DNA of 64,000 nucleotides from Pseudomonas multiresinivorans. GTDB taxonomy: Bacteria; Pseudomonadota; Gammaproteobacteria; Pseudomonadales; Pseudomonadaceae. The notes below the pieces were generated by a model, which did no database searches, was not told the DNA's origin, and worked only from the letters and a program-made list of their open reading frames with translations. The first letter of the stretch is position 1. The number at the start of each line of letters is the position of its first letter. A program made the translations under genes and the position numbers. Positions 51,293 to 59,897 of the stretch are shown in pieces. The stretch is from NCBI RefSeq assembly GCF_012971725.1, contig NZ_CP048833.1, positions 1,488,001 to 1,552,000 on the forward strand, written 5' to 3'.

Positions 51293-52201
51293 ATGAAGGA
51301 GTCGCCCACCACCCGCCGCCTGTTGCTGCTCAGCCCGGTGGCGCTGACGCTGCTCGGTCTGATCGCCATACCGCTGGCGATCATGGGCTACATCAGCCTG
51401 CTGCCGCGCAACCTCTACGGCGGCGTCGACTGGCACGCCGACTGGCAGATCCAGAGCTACGTGCAGCTGTTCTTCCAGGAAGACTTCGACGGCAACCTGG
51501 AGCTCAACTGGGTCTACGCCCAGGCACTCCTGCGCTCGCTGTTCCAGGCCGGCGGCACCACGCTGCTGTGCTTCCTCTTCGGCTTCCCGGTGGCGCTGTG
51601 GATGACCAGCCTAAGCGAGCGTTCGCGCAACCTCATGGTGCTGCTGATCACCATCCCGTTCTGGACCAACCTGCTGATCCGCAACTACGCCTGGCTGATC
51701 ATCCTGCGCGAGCACGGCTGGATCGCGCAGACGGTCAACGCGCTGTTCCCCCAGGCCGGCGGCATCACCCTGCTGTACAACGACTTCGCGGTCTGCGTCG
51801 GCCTGGTCTACAGCTTCCTGCCGTTCATGATCCTGCCGATCTACTCGACCCTGGAGAAGCTCGACTGGCGCCTGGTCGAGGCCGCCTACGACCTCGGCGC
51901 CAACCGCTGGAAGGCACTGCGCCGGGTGATCCTGCCGCTGTCCATGCCCGGTGTGATCGCCGGCTCGCTGCTGGTGTTCGTGCCAAGCCTGGGCGCCTTC
52001 ATCACCCCCGCCATCCTCGGCGGCGGCAAGACGCTGATGATCGGCAACCTGATCCAGCAGCAGTTCGGCACCGCGCGCAACTGGCCGCTGGGCGGTTCGC
52101 TGTCGTTCCTGTTGCTGGCGATCATGCTGCTCGCGCTGATCGCGTTCGCCCTCTATAGCCGCCGCGCCGCCAAGGCCGTCCACCTGGGAGCTTGCGCATG
52201 A
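51293..52201 (+). CDS. Polyamine-type ABC transporter permease (PotB-like)
   Basis: A 302-residue inner-membrane permease with about six segments and the EAA loop (LVEAAYDLGANRWKALRRVILP, about 197-218). A periplasmic insert between the first two segments is typical of PotB. It starts one base after the ATPase stop and overlaps the next permease by four bases (ATGA). Confidence 0.9.
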   Translation: MKESPTTRRLLLLSPVALTLLGLIAIPLAIMGYISLLPRNLYGGVDWHADWQIQSYVQLFFQEDFDGNLELNWVYAQALLRSLFQAGGTTLLCFLFGFPVALWMTSLSERSRNLMVLLITIPFWTNLLIRNYAWLIILREHGWIAQTVNALFPQAGGITLLYNDFAVCVGLVYSFLPFMILPIYSTLEKLDWRLVEAAYDLGANRWKALRRVILPLSMPGVIAGSLLVFVPSLGAFITPAILGGGKTLMIGNLIQQQFGTARNWPLGGSLSFLLLAIMLLALIAFALYSRRAAKAVHLGACA

Positions 52202-52989
52202 TCGCCCAGCACCTGAAGAAACTCCCCGGCACCCGCGAGACCAGCCTGCTGGTGCTGGCTTACCTGTACCTGCCGATCTTCGTGTTGATCGCCTACAGCT
52301 TCAACGCTAACCGTTCGGCCACGGTGTGGACCGAATTCTCCTTCGCCTGGTACGGCAAGATCGTCGCCAACCCGTCGATCCAGGCGGCGGCGTTCAACTC
52401 GCTGGTGGTGGCGGGCTTCGCTACCGTGCTGTCCACGGCGATCGCCCTGGCGGCGGCGCTGGCGACCTCGCGGCCGTTCTACGGGCGGCGGATGGTGGAG
52501 GGCGGGATCAACCTGCCGCTGATCCTGCCGGAGATCGTCATCGCGGTGGCCACGCTGCTGCTGTTCATGTCGCTGGGCATCAAGCTCGGCCTGATGACGG
52601 TGATCGTCGCCCACGTCGGCTTCTGCATTCCCTTCGCCTACCTGCCGATCCGCGCGCGCCTGAACGACCTCGACAAGAGCTTGCTGGAAGCCGCCGGCGA
52701 TTTGTATGCCAGCCCCTACCAGGTGTTCCGCCGGGTGACGCTGCCGCTGTTGTGGCCGGCGGTGCTGTCCGGCGCGGTGCTGGCGTTCGTGGTCAGCCTC
52801 GACGACTTCATCATGACCTTCTTCGTCGCCGGCCCCGGTTCGACGACGCTGCCGGTCTACATCTTCTCGGCCATCAAGGCCGGGGTGACGCCCGAGATCA
52901 ATGCCATCTCGACCCTCATGCTGGTGATTTCCATCGTCCTCGTGGTGCTGTCGTACTGGCTCGGCCAGCGCGGCAAACCGGACGCTTGA
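52198..52989 (+). CDS. Polyamine-type ABC transporter permease (PotC-like)
   Basis: A 263-residue permease with about six segments. The opening TSLLVLAYLYLPIFVLIAYSFN and the EAA loop LLEAAGDLYASPYQVFRRVTLP are PotC-like. The ATG at 52198 overlaps the upstream stop codon; a TTG two codons earlier is less likely. Confidence 0.9.
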   Translation: MIAQHLKKLPGTRETSLLVLAYLYLPIFVLIAYSFNANRSATVWTEFSFAWYGKIVANPSIQAAAFNSLVVAGFATVLSTAIALAAALATSRPFYGRRMVEGGINLPLILPEIVIAVATLLLFMSLGIKLGLMTVIVAHVGFCIPFAYLPIRARLNDLDKSLLEAAGDLYASPYQVFRRVTLPLLWPAVLSGAVLAFVVSLDDFIMTFFVAGPGSTTLPVYIFSAIKAGVTPEINAISTLMLVISIVLVVLSYWLGQRGKPDA

Positions 52990-53031
52990 TAACGACTGCC
53001 GACCCTGACCTTTAGCTTTTCGGAGAGCCCT

Positions 53032-54084
53032 ATGAAGTTGAATGCCCTGCGTCACGGCCTTGCCGGTTTGTCCCTCGCCCTGCTGGCCGCGGGCGTCGCC
53101 CAGGCCGAGGAGCCCAAGCAGCTGTTCTTCTACAACTGGACCGACTACTACCCGGTGGAACTGCTGGCCAAGTTCGAGAAGGAGACCGGCATCAAGGTCA
53201 CCATGGACGGCTACGACAGCAACGAAACCCTGCTGGCGAAACTGCAGGCCGGCGGTGCGGCATACGACGTGATCGTGCCGTCGCATTCGATCATGCAGAC
53301 GCTGATCAACCAGGACCTATTGCTGGAAATCGACACGCCCAAGCTGGCCAACTTCCAGTTCGTCAAACCAGCCTTCCGCGATCCCGCATTCGACCCTGGC
53401 CGCAAGTACTCGGCGCCCTACCTGTGGGGCACCACCGGCTTCTCCTACGACAGCGCGCGGGTGCCGGGCGGCAAGCTGGATGACTCGTGGAAGGAGTTCT
53501 TCGAGCCGCGTCCGGAGCTGCAAGGGCAGGTCGCCGCGCTCGACACGCCGAGCAGTCTGATCAACGCCGCCGCGCACTACCTGAATGTCGACGAGTGCAC
53601 CGAGAACCCGCAGGACGCGAAGAAGATTCTCGAGCTGCTGCAGAAGCAGAAACCCTTCCTGAAGATGTACAGCTCGGACAACACCGTGGACCGCATGGCC
53701 TCCGGCGAAGTCGTGCTGATGCAGAACTGGAACGGCTCCACCGCGCGCGCCACGTTGCAGAAGAGCACCATCGAGTACGTCTACCCGCGCGAAGGCGTGG
53801 CGTCCTTCCAGGACAACTTCGCCGTGCCGAAAAGCGCGCCGCACCCGGAGAACGCCAAGGTCTTCATCAACTGGATGATGAAACCGGAAAACGCCGCCGC
53901 AGTGACCAACGCCATCGCCTATTCCAACGGCATCCAGGCCGACCAGTTGCTCGACGCCAAGTGGAAGGTCATGGACGCCATCAACATGCCCGAGGAATAC
54001 GCACAGCGCCTGCGCCTGGAAAAGGAATGCAGCAACAAGTCCCGCGAGCTGCAGGACCGCATCTGGTCCAAGCTCAAGGGCTGA
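53032..54084 (+). CDS. Polyamine-type ABC transporter binding protein (PotD/PotF-like)
   Basis: A 350-residue periplasmic binding protein with a signal peptide ending near residue 25 (GVAQAEE). LFFYNWTDYYPVELLAKFEKETGIKV is the usual start of spermidine/putrescine-type proteins. The ligand pocket cannot be read by eye, and neighbouring amidohydrolases suggest the ligand may be a nitrogen-rich compound other than a plain polyamine. GGAGAG precedes the ATG. Repeats follow before the next gene. Confidence 0.88.
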   Translation: MKLNALRHGLAGLSLALLAAGVAQAEEPKQLFFYNWTDYYPVELLAKFEKETGIKVTMDGYDSNETLLAKLQAGGAAYDVIVPSHSIMQTLINQDLLLEIDTPKLANFQFVKPAFRDPAFDPGRKYSAPYLWGTTGFSYDSARVPGGKLDDSWKEFFEPRPELQGQVAALDTPSSLINAAAHYLNVDECTENPQDAKKILELLQKQKPFLKMYSSDNTVDRMASGEVVLMQNWNGSTARATLQKSTIEYVYPREGVASFQDNFAVPKSAPHPENAKVFINWMMKPENAAAVTNAIAYSNGIQADQLLDAKWKVMDAINMPEEYAQRLRLEKECSNKSRELQDRIWSKLKG

Positions 54085-54092
54085 CGTTTTTC

Positions 54093-54169
54093 GTAGGAGC
54101 GAGCTTGCTCGCGAACCGCTTGATGCCGGCGTCAGGGCGGAATCCGTTCGCGAGCAAGCTCGCTCCTAC
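54093..54169. repeat. Inverted pair of REP elements inside the amidohydrolase operon
   Basis: GTAGGAGCGAGCTTGCTCGC starts at 54093 and its inverse ends at 54169, between the binding protein and first amidohydrolase genes. It could lower expression of the enzymes relative to the importer. Confidence 0.85.
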
Positions 54170-54205
54170 AGGTTTGAACCCGGAGCACGCGTCGACGAGC
54201 TCATT

Positions 54206-54238
54206 GGCGGATAACCGCAAGTGGTTATCCGCCCTACG
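54206..54238. repeat. GCGGATAAC-type palindromic repeat, copy 3
   Basis: GGCGGATAAC-N8-GGTTATCCGCC then CTACG: the shortest of the three copies, a single palindrome, 24 bases before the first amidohydrolase start. Confidence 0.75.
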
Positions 54239-54261
54239 TTTTCAACAAGATCGAGGTCCCC

Positions 54262-55461
54262 ATGACCGACAGCTACTGGCTGCGCAACATCCGTCCGGCG
54301 GGCAACGCCGCGGAAGACTTCCTCATTCATGATGGCCGTATCGCCGAGCGCCGCCCGGCGAGCGGTTCCGACATCCAGCCGGGCGAGATTGACGGCGCCG
54401 GCCAATTGCTCGTGCCGCCGCTGGTGGAAAGCCACTGCCACCTGGACAAGACCCTCTGGGGCCAACCCTGGCGCCCCAACAGCGCCGGCCCCACGCTCAA
54501 GGACTACATCGCCAACGAGCGCCGCGTGCTGCGCGAGATCGAAGCACCGATCTCCGAGCGTGCCGGCGCGCTGCTGGAGCAGTGCATCGCCCGTGGTTCG
54601 CTGACCTTCCGCTGCCACGTCGACATCGACCCCGAACTGGGCCTGCGCCACGTCGTCGCCATGCAGGCGCTGCGCGAGCGTTACGCCGACCTGATCGACA
54701 TGGAGTTCGTGGTCTTTCCGCAGACCGGCCTGGTCAGCCGCCCTGGCACCGCCGAGCTGATGCGCGAGGCCATGCAGCTGGGTGTTGAAAATGTCGGCGG
54801 GCTCGATCCTTGCGGCATCGACGACGATCCCATCGCCCAGCTGGATATCGTCTTCGCCCTGGCCGTGGAATTCGGTCGCGGAGTGGACATCCACCTGCAC
54901 GACAAGGGCGAACTCGGTCTCTGGCAGATCGCCCGTATCGCCGATTACACCGAGCATCACGGCCTGCAAGGCAAGGTCATGATCAGCCACGCCTACTGCC
55001 TGGGCATGGCGCCCTGGGAGCAGGTCGAGCCGCTCGCCGAGCGACTCTCCGAGTTGGGCATTTCACTGATGAGCTCCGCCCCGGCCGATACGCCGGTGCC
55101 GCCGTTCCTCGCCCTGCGCGAAGCCGGTGTGAACCTGTGCCTGGGCAGCGACGGCATCCGTGATGCCTGGTCGCCCATGGGTAATGGCGACATGCTCGAA
55201 CGCGCCATGCTGCTGGCCTTCCGTTTCGACCTGTGCAAGGACGAAGACCTTGCCGCCGCGTTTGGCGCCGCCACCGTCAACGGCGCCCGCGCTCTGGGTC
55301 GCGAGCCTGCGCGCATTGAAGTCGGCGCGCCGGCAGACTTCCTCCTGCTGCCGGTCGAGACTGTCGGTGAAGCCGTGGTCGCGCGCCCGGCGCAGCGCCA
55401 GGTATTCAAGGCTGGCAGGCTGATCGCCGAGCACGGTCGCCTCGTGGAGTCGCGTTTGTGA
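54262..55461 (+). CDS. Amidohydrolase, cytosine deaminase-like
   Basis: A 399-residue metal-dependent amidohydrolase of the cytosine deaminase / AtzC group. The metal ligands are visible: HCHLDK (VESHCHLDKTLWG, about residues 57-62), HLHDKGELG, the His in MISHAYCLG, and Asp in LGSDGIRDAW. Enzymes of this branch deaminate pyrimidines, ammelide-type triazines and related ring compounds. GAGG precedes the ATG. It overlaps the next amidohydrolase by four bases (GTGA). Confidence 0.85.
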   Translation: MTDSYWLRNIRPAGNAAEDFLIHDGRIAERRPASGSDIQPGEIDGAGQLLVPPLVESHCHLDKTLWGQPWRPNSAGPTLKDYIANERRVLREIEAPISERAGALLEQCIARGSLTFRCHVDIDPELGLRHVVAMQALRERYADLIDMEFVVFPQTGLVSRPGTAELMREAMQLGVENVGGLDPCGIDDDPIAQLDIVFALAVEFGRGVDIHLHDKGELGLWQIARIADYTEHHGLQGKVMISHAYCLGMAPWEQVEPLAERLSELGISLMSSAPADTPVPPFLALREAGVNLCLGSDGIRDAWSPMGNGDMLERAMLLAFRFDLCKDEDLAAAFGAATVNGARALGREPARIEVGAPADFLLLPVETVGEAVVARPAQRQVFKAGRLIAEHGRLVESRL

Positions 55462-56957
55462 GTGCTCCACGCATCGGCCTGAAAGCCAGCTTCGTGGTCG
55501 GCTTCGATGGCAGCCAGCATGTGCTGTGGCGCCACGGCGAAGTGGTGTTCGAAGGCGGGAAAGTCCTGTTTGTCGGGCGCGGCTTTCCGGGCGACGTCAG
55601 TCAGTGGATCGACTATGGCCACGCGTTGATCGGGCCCGGTTTCATCGATCTGGATGCGCTCGGCGACCTCGACTCCACCGTGCTCACCCTGGACAACGGC
55701 GCGGAGTGGAACATGGGCCGCGTCTGGTCCGAGGACTATCTGCGCGCTGGTCCGAGCGAGTGCTACAGCCCGGACGAAGAGCTGTTCAAGTACCGCTATG
55801 CCTTCACCCAGCTGATTCGCAACGGCATCACCACCGCCATGCCTATCACCTCGATGTACTACCGGCGCTGGGCCGAGTACTACGACGAATTCGCCGGGGT
55901 CGCTGCGCTTTCCGGCGAGCTCGGTCTACGCACCTATCTCGGCCCCTGCTACATGAGCGGCATGACCTATGCCCGCGCCGATGGCAGCCCCGCACAGCAC
56001 TGGGACGAAGCTGCCGGCCTTTCCGGACTGCAGGAAGCCGAGCGCTTCTTCCGTGACTTCGACGGTGCCCACGACGGTCTGGTGCGCGGTGCGCTGTTGC
56101 CGGACCGCATCGAAACCTGCACACCCGCGCTGCTGGAGCGCACCGCCGCCGTACAGCGCGAACTGAACGCACCCCTGCGCCTGCACTGCTGCCAGTCGCG
56201 CTACGAAGTGGAGCTGGTGCGCCGCCTGCGCGACACGTCCTCGCTGCAGTTGCTCGACCGCTATGGCCTGCTCAACCCGCGCAGCGTGCTGCCGCACGGC
56301 ATCCTGCATAGCGGCGAACACGAACTGCAGCGCCTCGCCGATACCGGCGCGAGCCTCGTACATTGCCCCGTTGTGTTCGCTCGCGAAGGCGATGCGCTGG
56401 ACTCCTTCGGCGCTTACCGCGCACGCGGTATCAACCTCGCCATGGGCACCGACACCTTCCCGGCGGACATGCTCGACAACCTGCGCCAGGGCCTGAACAT
56501 CGCGCGGGTGAAGGAGGGCGATGCCGAGCACACGCGCATGCTCGATCTCTACAACGCCGCGACACTCGGCGGCGCCCAGGCGCTGGGCCGCGATGATCTT
56601 GGCCGCCTCGCCGTCGGCGCCCGCGCAGACATCACGGTGTTCCGCCTCGGTGCATTCCACCAGGGGCCATTCTTCGATCCGCTGAAGAACCTGTTCACCG
56701 CCGGCCGCGGCGACGACTGCATTGCCAGTTTCATCGACGGCCGCAGCGTCATGCAGGACGGCCAAGTGATCGGTGCCGACTACGCCGACCTGCAACGCCG
56801 CGCTGACGCACTGTTCCAGAAGCAGATGCAGCACCACGCCGAGCGCGCTTTCGGCAACTCTCCGTGGCGCACGCTGTTCCATTCCGCGATTCCCTTTGCC
56901 GACTCGTACAGTGCCGATGCACCGCTGCTCGACGCGCACGCACCGTCGGCCTACTGA
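55458..56957 (+). CDS. Amidohydrolase-family protein with altered metal site
   Basis: A 499-residue member of the TrzA/AtzA/SsnA amidohydrolase group by overall layout. The usual HxH after strand 1 is replaced by Asp-Leu-Asp (GPGFIDLDALGDLDS, about residues 58-72). The later ligands look intact: His in LRLHCCQSRYE, His in LPHGILHSGEH and Asp in MGTDTFPADMLDN. The active site may hold a different or single metal, or the protein may have a new activity. Start is GTG overlapping the previous stop. It lies 11 bases before the flavin-reductase-like gene. Confidence 0.8.
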   Translation: MSAPRIGLKASFVVGFDGSQHVLWRHGEVVFEGGKVLFVGRGFPGDVSQWIDYGHALIGPGFIDLDALGDLDSTVLTLDNGAEWNMGRVWSEDYLRAGPSECYSPDEELFKYRYAFTQLIRNGITTAMPITSMYYRRWAEYYDEFAGVAALSGELGLRTYLGPCYMSGMTYARADGSPAQHWDEAAGLSGLQEAERFFRDFDGAHDGLVRGALLPDRIETCTPALLERTAAVQRELNAPLRLHCCQSRYEVELVRRLRDTSSLQLLDRYGLLNPRSVLPHGILHSGEHELQRLADTGASLVHCPVVFAREGDALDSFGAYRARGINLAMGTDTFPADMLDNLRQGLNIARVKEGDAEHTRMLDLYNAATLGGAQALGRDDLGRLAVGARADITVFRLGAFHQGPFFDPLKNLFTAGRGDDCIASFIDGRSVMQDGQVIGADYADLQRRADALFQKQMQHHAERAFGNSPWRTLFHSAIPFADSYSADAPLLDAHAPSAY

Positions 56958-56968
56958 AGGACCACCCC

Positions 56969-57640
56969 ATGCTCAGCTTCGACTTCCAGCAGCTGTCCGC
57001 CCGCGAGAAATACAAGATCCTCATCGGCAGCGTGGTGCCGCGCCCCATTGCCCTGGTCACTACCATCGACGCCGAAGGCCGCGCCAACGCCGCGCCCTTC
57101 AGCTTCTTCAATGCGCTCTCGGCCGACCCGCCGATCCTCGCCCTGGGCGTGGAGAACTACAGCGACCTGAGCCCGAAGGACACCACGCTGAACATCCGTA
57201 ACAACCAGGAATTCACCGTGAACATCGTCTCCGACGCGCTGGTGGAAGCCATGAACGTCTGCGCCGTGCCGTTCGAGCCGGGCTTCGACGAACTGGTCGC
57301 CGCCGGCCTCACCGCCATCCCCGGCACCCGCGTCGGCTGCCCGCGCATCGGCGAGGCGCCGGTGGCGCTGGAGTGCCGGCGGATGATGGCGCTGTCCATC
57401 GGCCAGTCGCGGGAAATCATCCTTGGCGAAGTGCTGATGGCCCACGTGCGCGACGACCTGATTGACCCGGCGACGCTCTACATCGACCAACTCGGCCTCG
57501 ACGCCATCGGCCGCATGGGCGGGCACGGCTATGCGCGCACACGGGAGTATTTCGACCTGCCGACGCGTTCGCTGAAGCAATGGATGGAGCAGAAAGGTGG
57601 TGGTGAGCGCCAATGGTCGGGAGGAAAAGTTCAGGCCTGA
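56969..57640 (+). CDS. Flavin reductase-like FMN-binding protein
   Basis: A 223-residue protein of the split-barrel flavin reductase family (DIM6/NTAB). SVVPRPIALVTTIDAEGRANAAPFSFFNALSADPPILAL (about 16-54) is the FMN-binding signature, and TPNI-like NIRNNQEFTVNIVSD follows. Members supply reduced flavin or act as FMN enzymes. AAGGA precedes the ATG. It ends the operon; no oxygenase is present to use reduced flavin, so a direct redox role on the substrate is possible. Confidence 0.83.
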   Translation: MLSFDFQQLSAREKYKILIGSVVPRPIALVTTIDAEGRANAAPFSFFNALSADPPILALGVENYSDLSPKDTTLNIRNNQEFTVNIVSDALVEAMNVCAVPFEPGFDELVAAGLTAIPGTRVGCPRIGEAPVALECRRMMALSIGQSREIILGEVLMAHVRDDLIDPATLYIDQLGLDAIGRMGGHGYARTREYFDLPTRSLKQWMEQKGGGERQWSGGKVQA

Positions 57641-58396
57641 CATTTCCTTGCGGGCACGCTGGGAATTCAGGGGTGTGGCTGGATGCCGCACACATTCGAT
57701 GAGGTAACTGAGCCTTAAGGTTTCATTAAATTTCAGTAAATTCGTTGATATTGATCTTATCTTTCTGGTTTTCTGGCGATCATCGGTGAACGACAGATTC
57801 CCCGAAAACGTGCTTCCAAGGCTGAATTATGCGCTTCATGAAATATTTGCCGACGAACGCACAGTAATTTTCCCTACCTGTGAGCGTTTTCCGCAGCTTA
57901 TCATTGTGCCATCAGTGGGAATTTTCCTACTTTTCCATCGTTATTTTGATGCTTCACGAAACTGTCACATTGATGTGGCGCGCTTCGCTGTTTTCGGGAC
58001 GTAAGGGACTGCTTGACTGAAAACCCCCCTCCGCCTACGCCTGGTCGTCAACACCTGGGCGCCTCTCGAATCGGTTTAGCAAAATGGTGATCAGCAGCTT
58101 TGTTGCGGATCGTCATGCACGAGCTTTTGCCACCTTGTTCCTGTCTTGTCCGTCCGGCCTCCCGGGGGGCGTCCGCAAGCTTGGGTACAGGCCAGGGCAA
58201 CAAGCAGAGGTACATCTGCTTTGGCATTTGCAGAAGGATTTCGGCGCGTTTTGCGCTGAGGAAAATGGGGTGTCTCCGCCAATCTGCTGAGGGTCGTGCG
58301 GGAAACTTTGCCTTGAGTTCGACAACTCCGGAGCGCGCGAATGCGCTTTCTACTGGAGCGGGATCGCTCGGCCTTGAAAAAGTGTGAGGGTGTGTT
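57641..58396. other. A+T-rich intergenic junction before the polysaccharide cluster
   Basis: 756 bases without a gene I can support. The part from about 57700 to 58000 is clearly richer in A+T than its surroundings. A 72-codon frame (57786-58004, GTG start) lacks a ribosome site and resembles nothing I know; it may be a remnant. The rest has mixed composition. The shift marks a change from catabolic to surface-polymer genes, and a promoter for the latter must lie here. Confidence 0.6.
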
Positions 58397-59188
58397 GTGC
58401 GTTTGCAGCTAGGGGGAGGAAACGATATCTGGTCCGCTATCCAGATATCGGTAGAGCGAGCGCGCCTCGGACTGAAGTCCGAGTCGACAAGGACGCGCCT
58501 GGGCTTCGCCTGGTGGCTGATCGAGCCGCTGATCCTTCTCGTGATCTATTACACCGTGTTCGGCCATCTGCTGCGTATCCAGGTGGAGAACTTCGCCGTG
58601 TTCCTGATCATCGGCGTCACGTTCTGGACCTGGTTCAACAAGAGCGTGATGAACTGCACCGATGCCATCTACGAGAAGAAACACATTCTCGAGCATTGCA
58701 GGGTCGACCCGCTGATATTCCCGCTGACCTCGATCTTCAAGGATCTGGTCAAGGAGTCGCTGGTGGTCGCTCTGCTCCTGGGGCTGCTGTGCGCCATCGG
58801 CTTTACGCCGTCCTGGTTGTGGTTGTACCTGCCGCTGATCATGTTCGTGCAGATGATCATCACGGCCGGCTGCGGCGTCTTCGTCGCGGGCCTGACGCCA
58901 TTCCTGCCGGATGTGCGCATCCTGATTTCCTCCGGGCTGCAGTTCCTGATGTTCGGATCGGGTGTGTTCTATTCCAAGGACAACATCCCGCCGCAGTTCC
59001 ATCTCCTGCTGGATCTCAATCCGCTGGCGCTGCTGCTTTCGCAGTATCGCGAGGTGCTGATGTACGGTCGCGCGCCCGTCCTCGGGGATATCTTCGCTCT
59101 CTTCTGCGGCGCGCTGGCGCTGTTCGTGCTGGCCGTCCTGTTCGTTGCCGGCAACCGCAATTCCTATGCCATGGCGTTGAGCAAATGA
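58397..59188 (+). CDS. ABC-2 type polysaccharide export permease (Wzm-like)
   Basis: A 263-residue inner-membrane permease with about six segments. FAWWLIEPLILLVIYYTVFGHLL and the late LNPLALLLSQYREVLMYGRAP are typical of ABC-2 exporters of O-antigen, capsule and teichoic-acid type. The start is GTG, with GAGGG upstream. It overlaps the ATPase gene by four bases (ATGA). It should export an undecaprenyl- or lipid-linked glycan made by the following genes. Confidence 0.88.
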   Translation: MRLQLGGGNDIWSAIQISVERARLGLKSESTRTRLGFAWWLIEPLILLVIYYTVFGHLLRIQVENFAVFLIIGVTFWTWFNKSVMNCTDAIYEKKHILEHCRVDPLIFPLTSIFKDLVKESLVVALLLGLLCAIGFTPSWLWLYLPLIMFVQMIITAGCGVFVAGLTPFLPDVRILISSGLQFLMFGSGVFYSKDNIPPQFHLLLDLNPLALLLSQYREVLMYGRAPVLGDIFALFCGALALFVLAVLFVAGNRNSYAMALSK

Positions 59189-59886
59189 CCGAGGTTGCCG
59201 CACTGACAGTCGACTGCCTGTCGCTGAACTTCCGCAACGGCCTGCGCCTGTTTTCCCGTCGCCAGACCATGGTGCTGCAGGACATCTCCTTCTCGGTCGC
59301 GCGTGGCGAGACCTTTGGCGTGGTGGGCGGCAATGGCGCCGGCAAGAGCACCCTGCTGCGCGTACTGGCGGGAATCTACCAGCCGACGCATGGGCGCCTG
59401 GTTTCCTCGGTTGCGAGCGTCTCGCTGCTCAACCTGCAGCTGGGTTTCGACGACAACCTGGACGCGCGCGACAACATCGTGCTCAGCGGCATGCTGATGG
59501 GCATGAGCCGCAGACGCATGCGCGAGCTGACCGCCGAGATTCTCGACTACGCCGAACTGGGCGGCTCGGCCGGGCTGCCGGTGCGCAGTTATTCCACGGG
59601 GATGCGTGCCCGCCTGGGCTTCGCCATTTCCAAGTATTCGCGTCCCGACGTGATCCTGCTGGACGAGGTCCTGAGCGTCGGTGACGGGCATTTCCGCGAA
59701 AAGGCCGAGGCCACCATGCGCGAGATGCTTCAGGGCAATCAGACCGTGGTGTTCGTATCCCACGATTCAGGCCGTATCAGAGAGATGTGCAGTCGAGTGT
59801 GCTGGTTGAAGGACGGGCGCGTGCAGATGCTCGGCCCGGCCAACGAAGTCATGGACGCATACGACGAATTCATCCTGCGCAAGTGA
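59185..59886 (+). CDS. ABC polysaccharide export ATPase (Wzt-like, short form)
   Basis: A 233-residue ATPase. Walker A is GGNGAGKST (about 47-55), the variant signature SYSTGMRARLGFAIS and Walker B VILLDEVLSVGD are those of Wzt/KpsT/TagH exporters. There is no C-terminal carbohydrate-binding domain, so export probably does not depend on a modified chain end. It overlaps the permease by four bases. Confidence 0.9.
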   Translation: MTEVAALTVDCLSLNFRNGLRLFSRRQTMVLQDISFSVARGETFGVVGGNGAGKSTLLRVLAGIYQPTHGRLVSSVASVSLLNLQLGFDDNLDARDNIVLSGMLMGMSRRRMRELTAEILDYAELGGSAGLPVRSYSTGMRARLGFAISKYSRPDVILLDEVLSVGDGHFREKAEATMREMLQGNQTVVFVSHDSGRIREMCSRVCWLKDGRVQMLGPANEVMDAYDEFILRK

Positions 59887-59897
59887 AGGAAAAGCAG

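Noticed and set aside
57786..58004. A 72-codon frame in the A+T-rich junction
   Set aside because: GTG start without a ribosome site, no recognisable domain and no coupling with neighbours; kept only as a note on the intergenic region.
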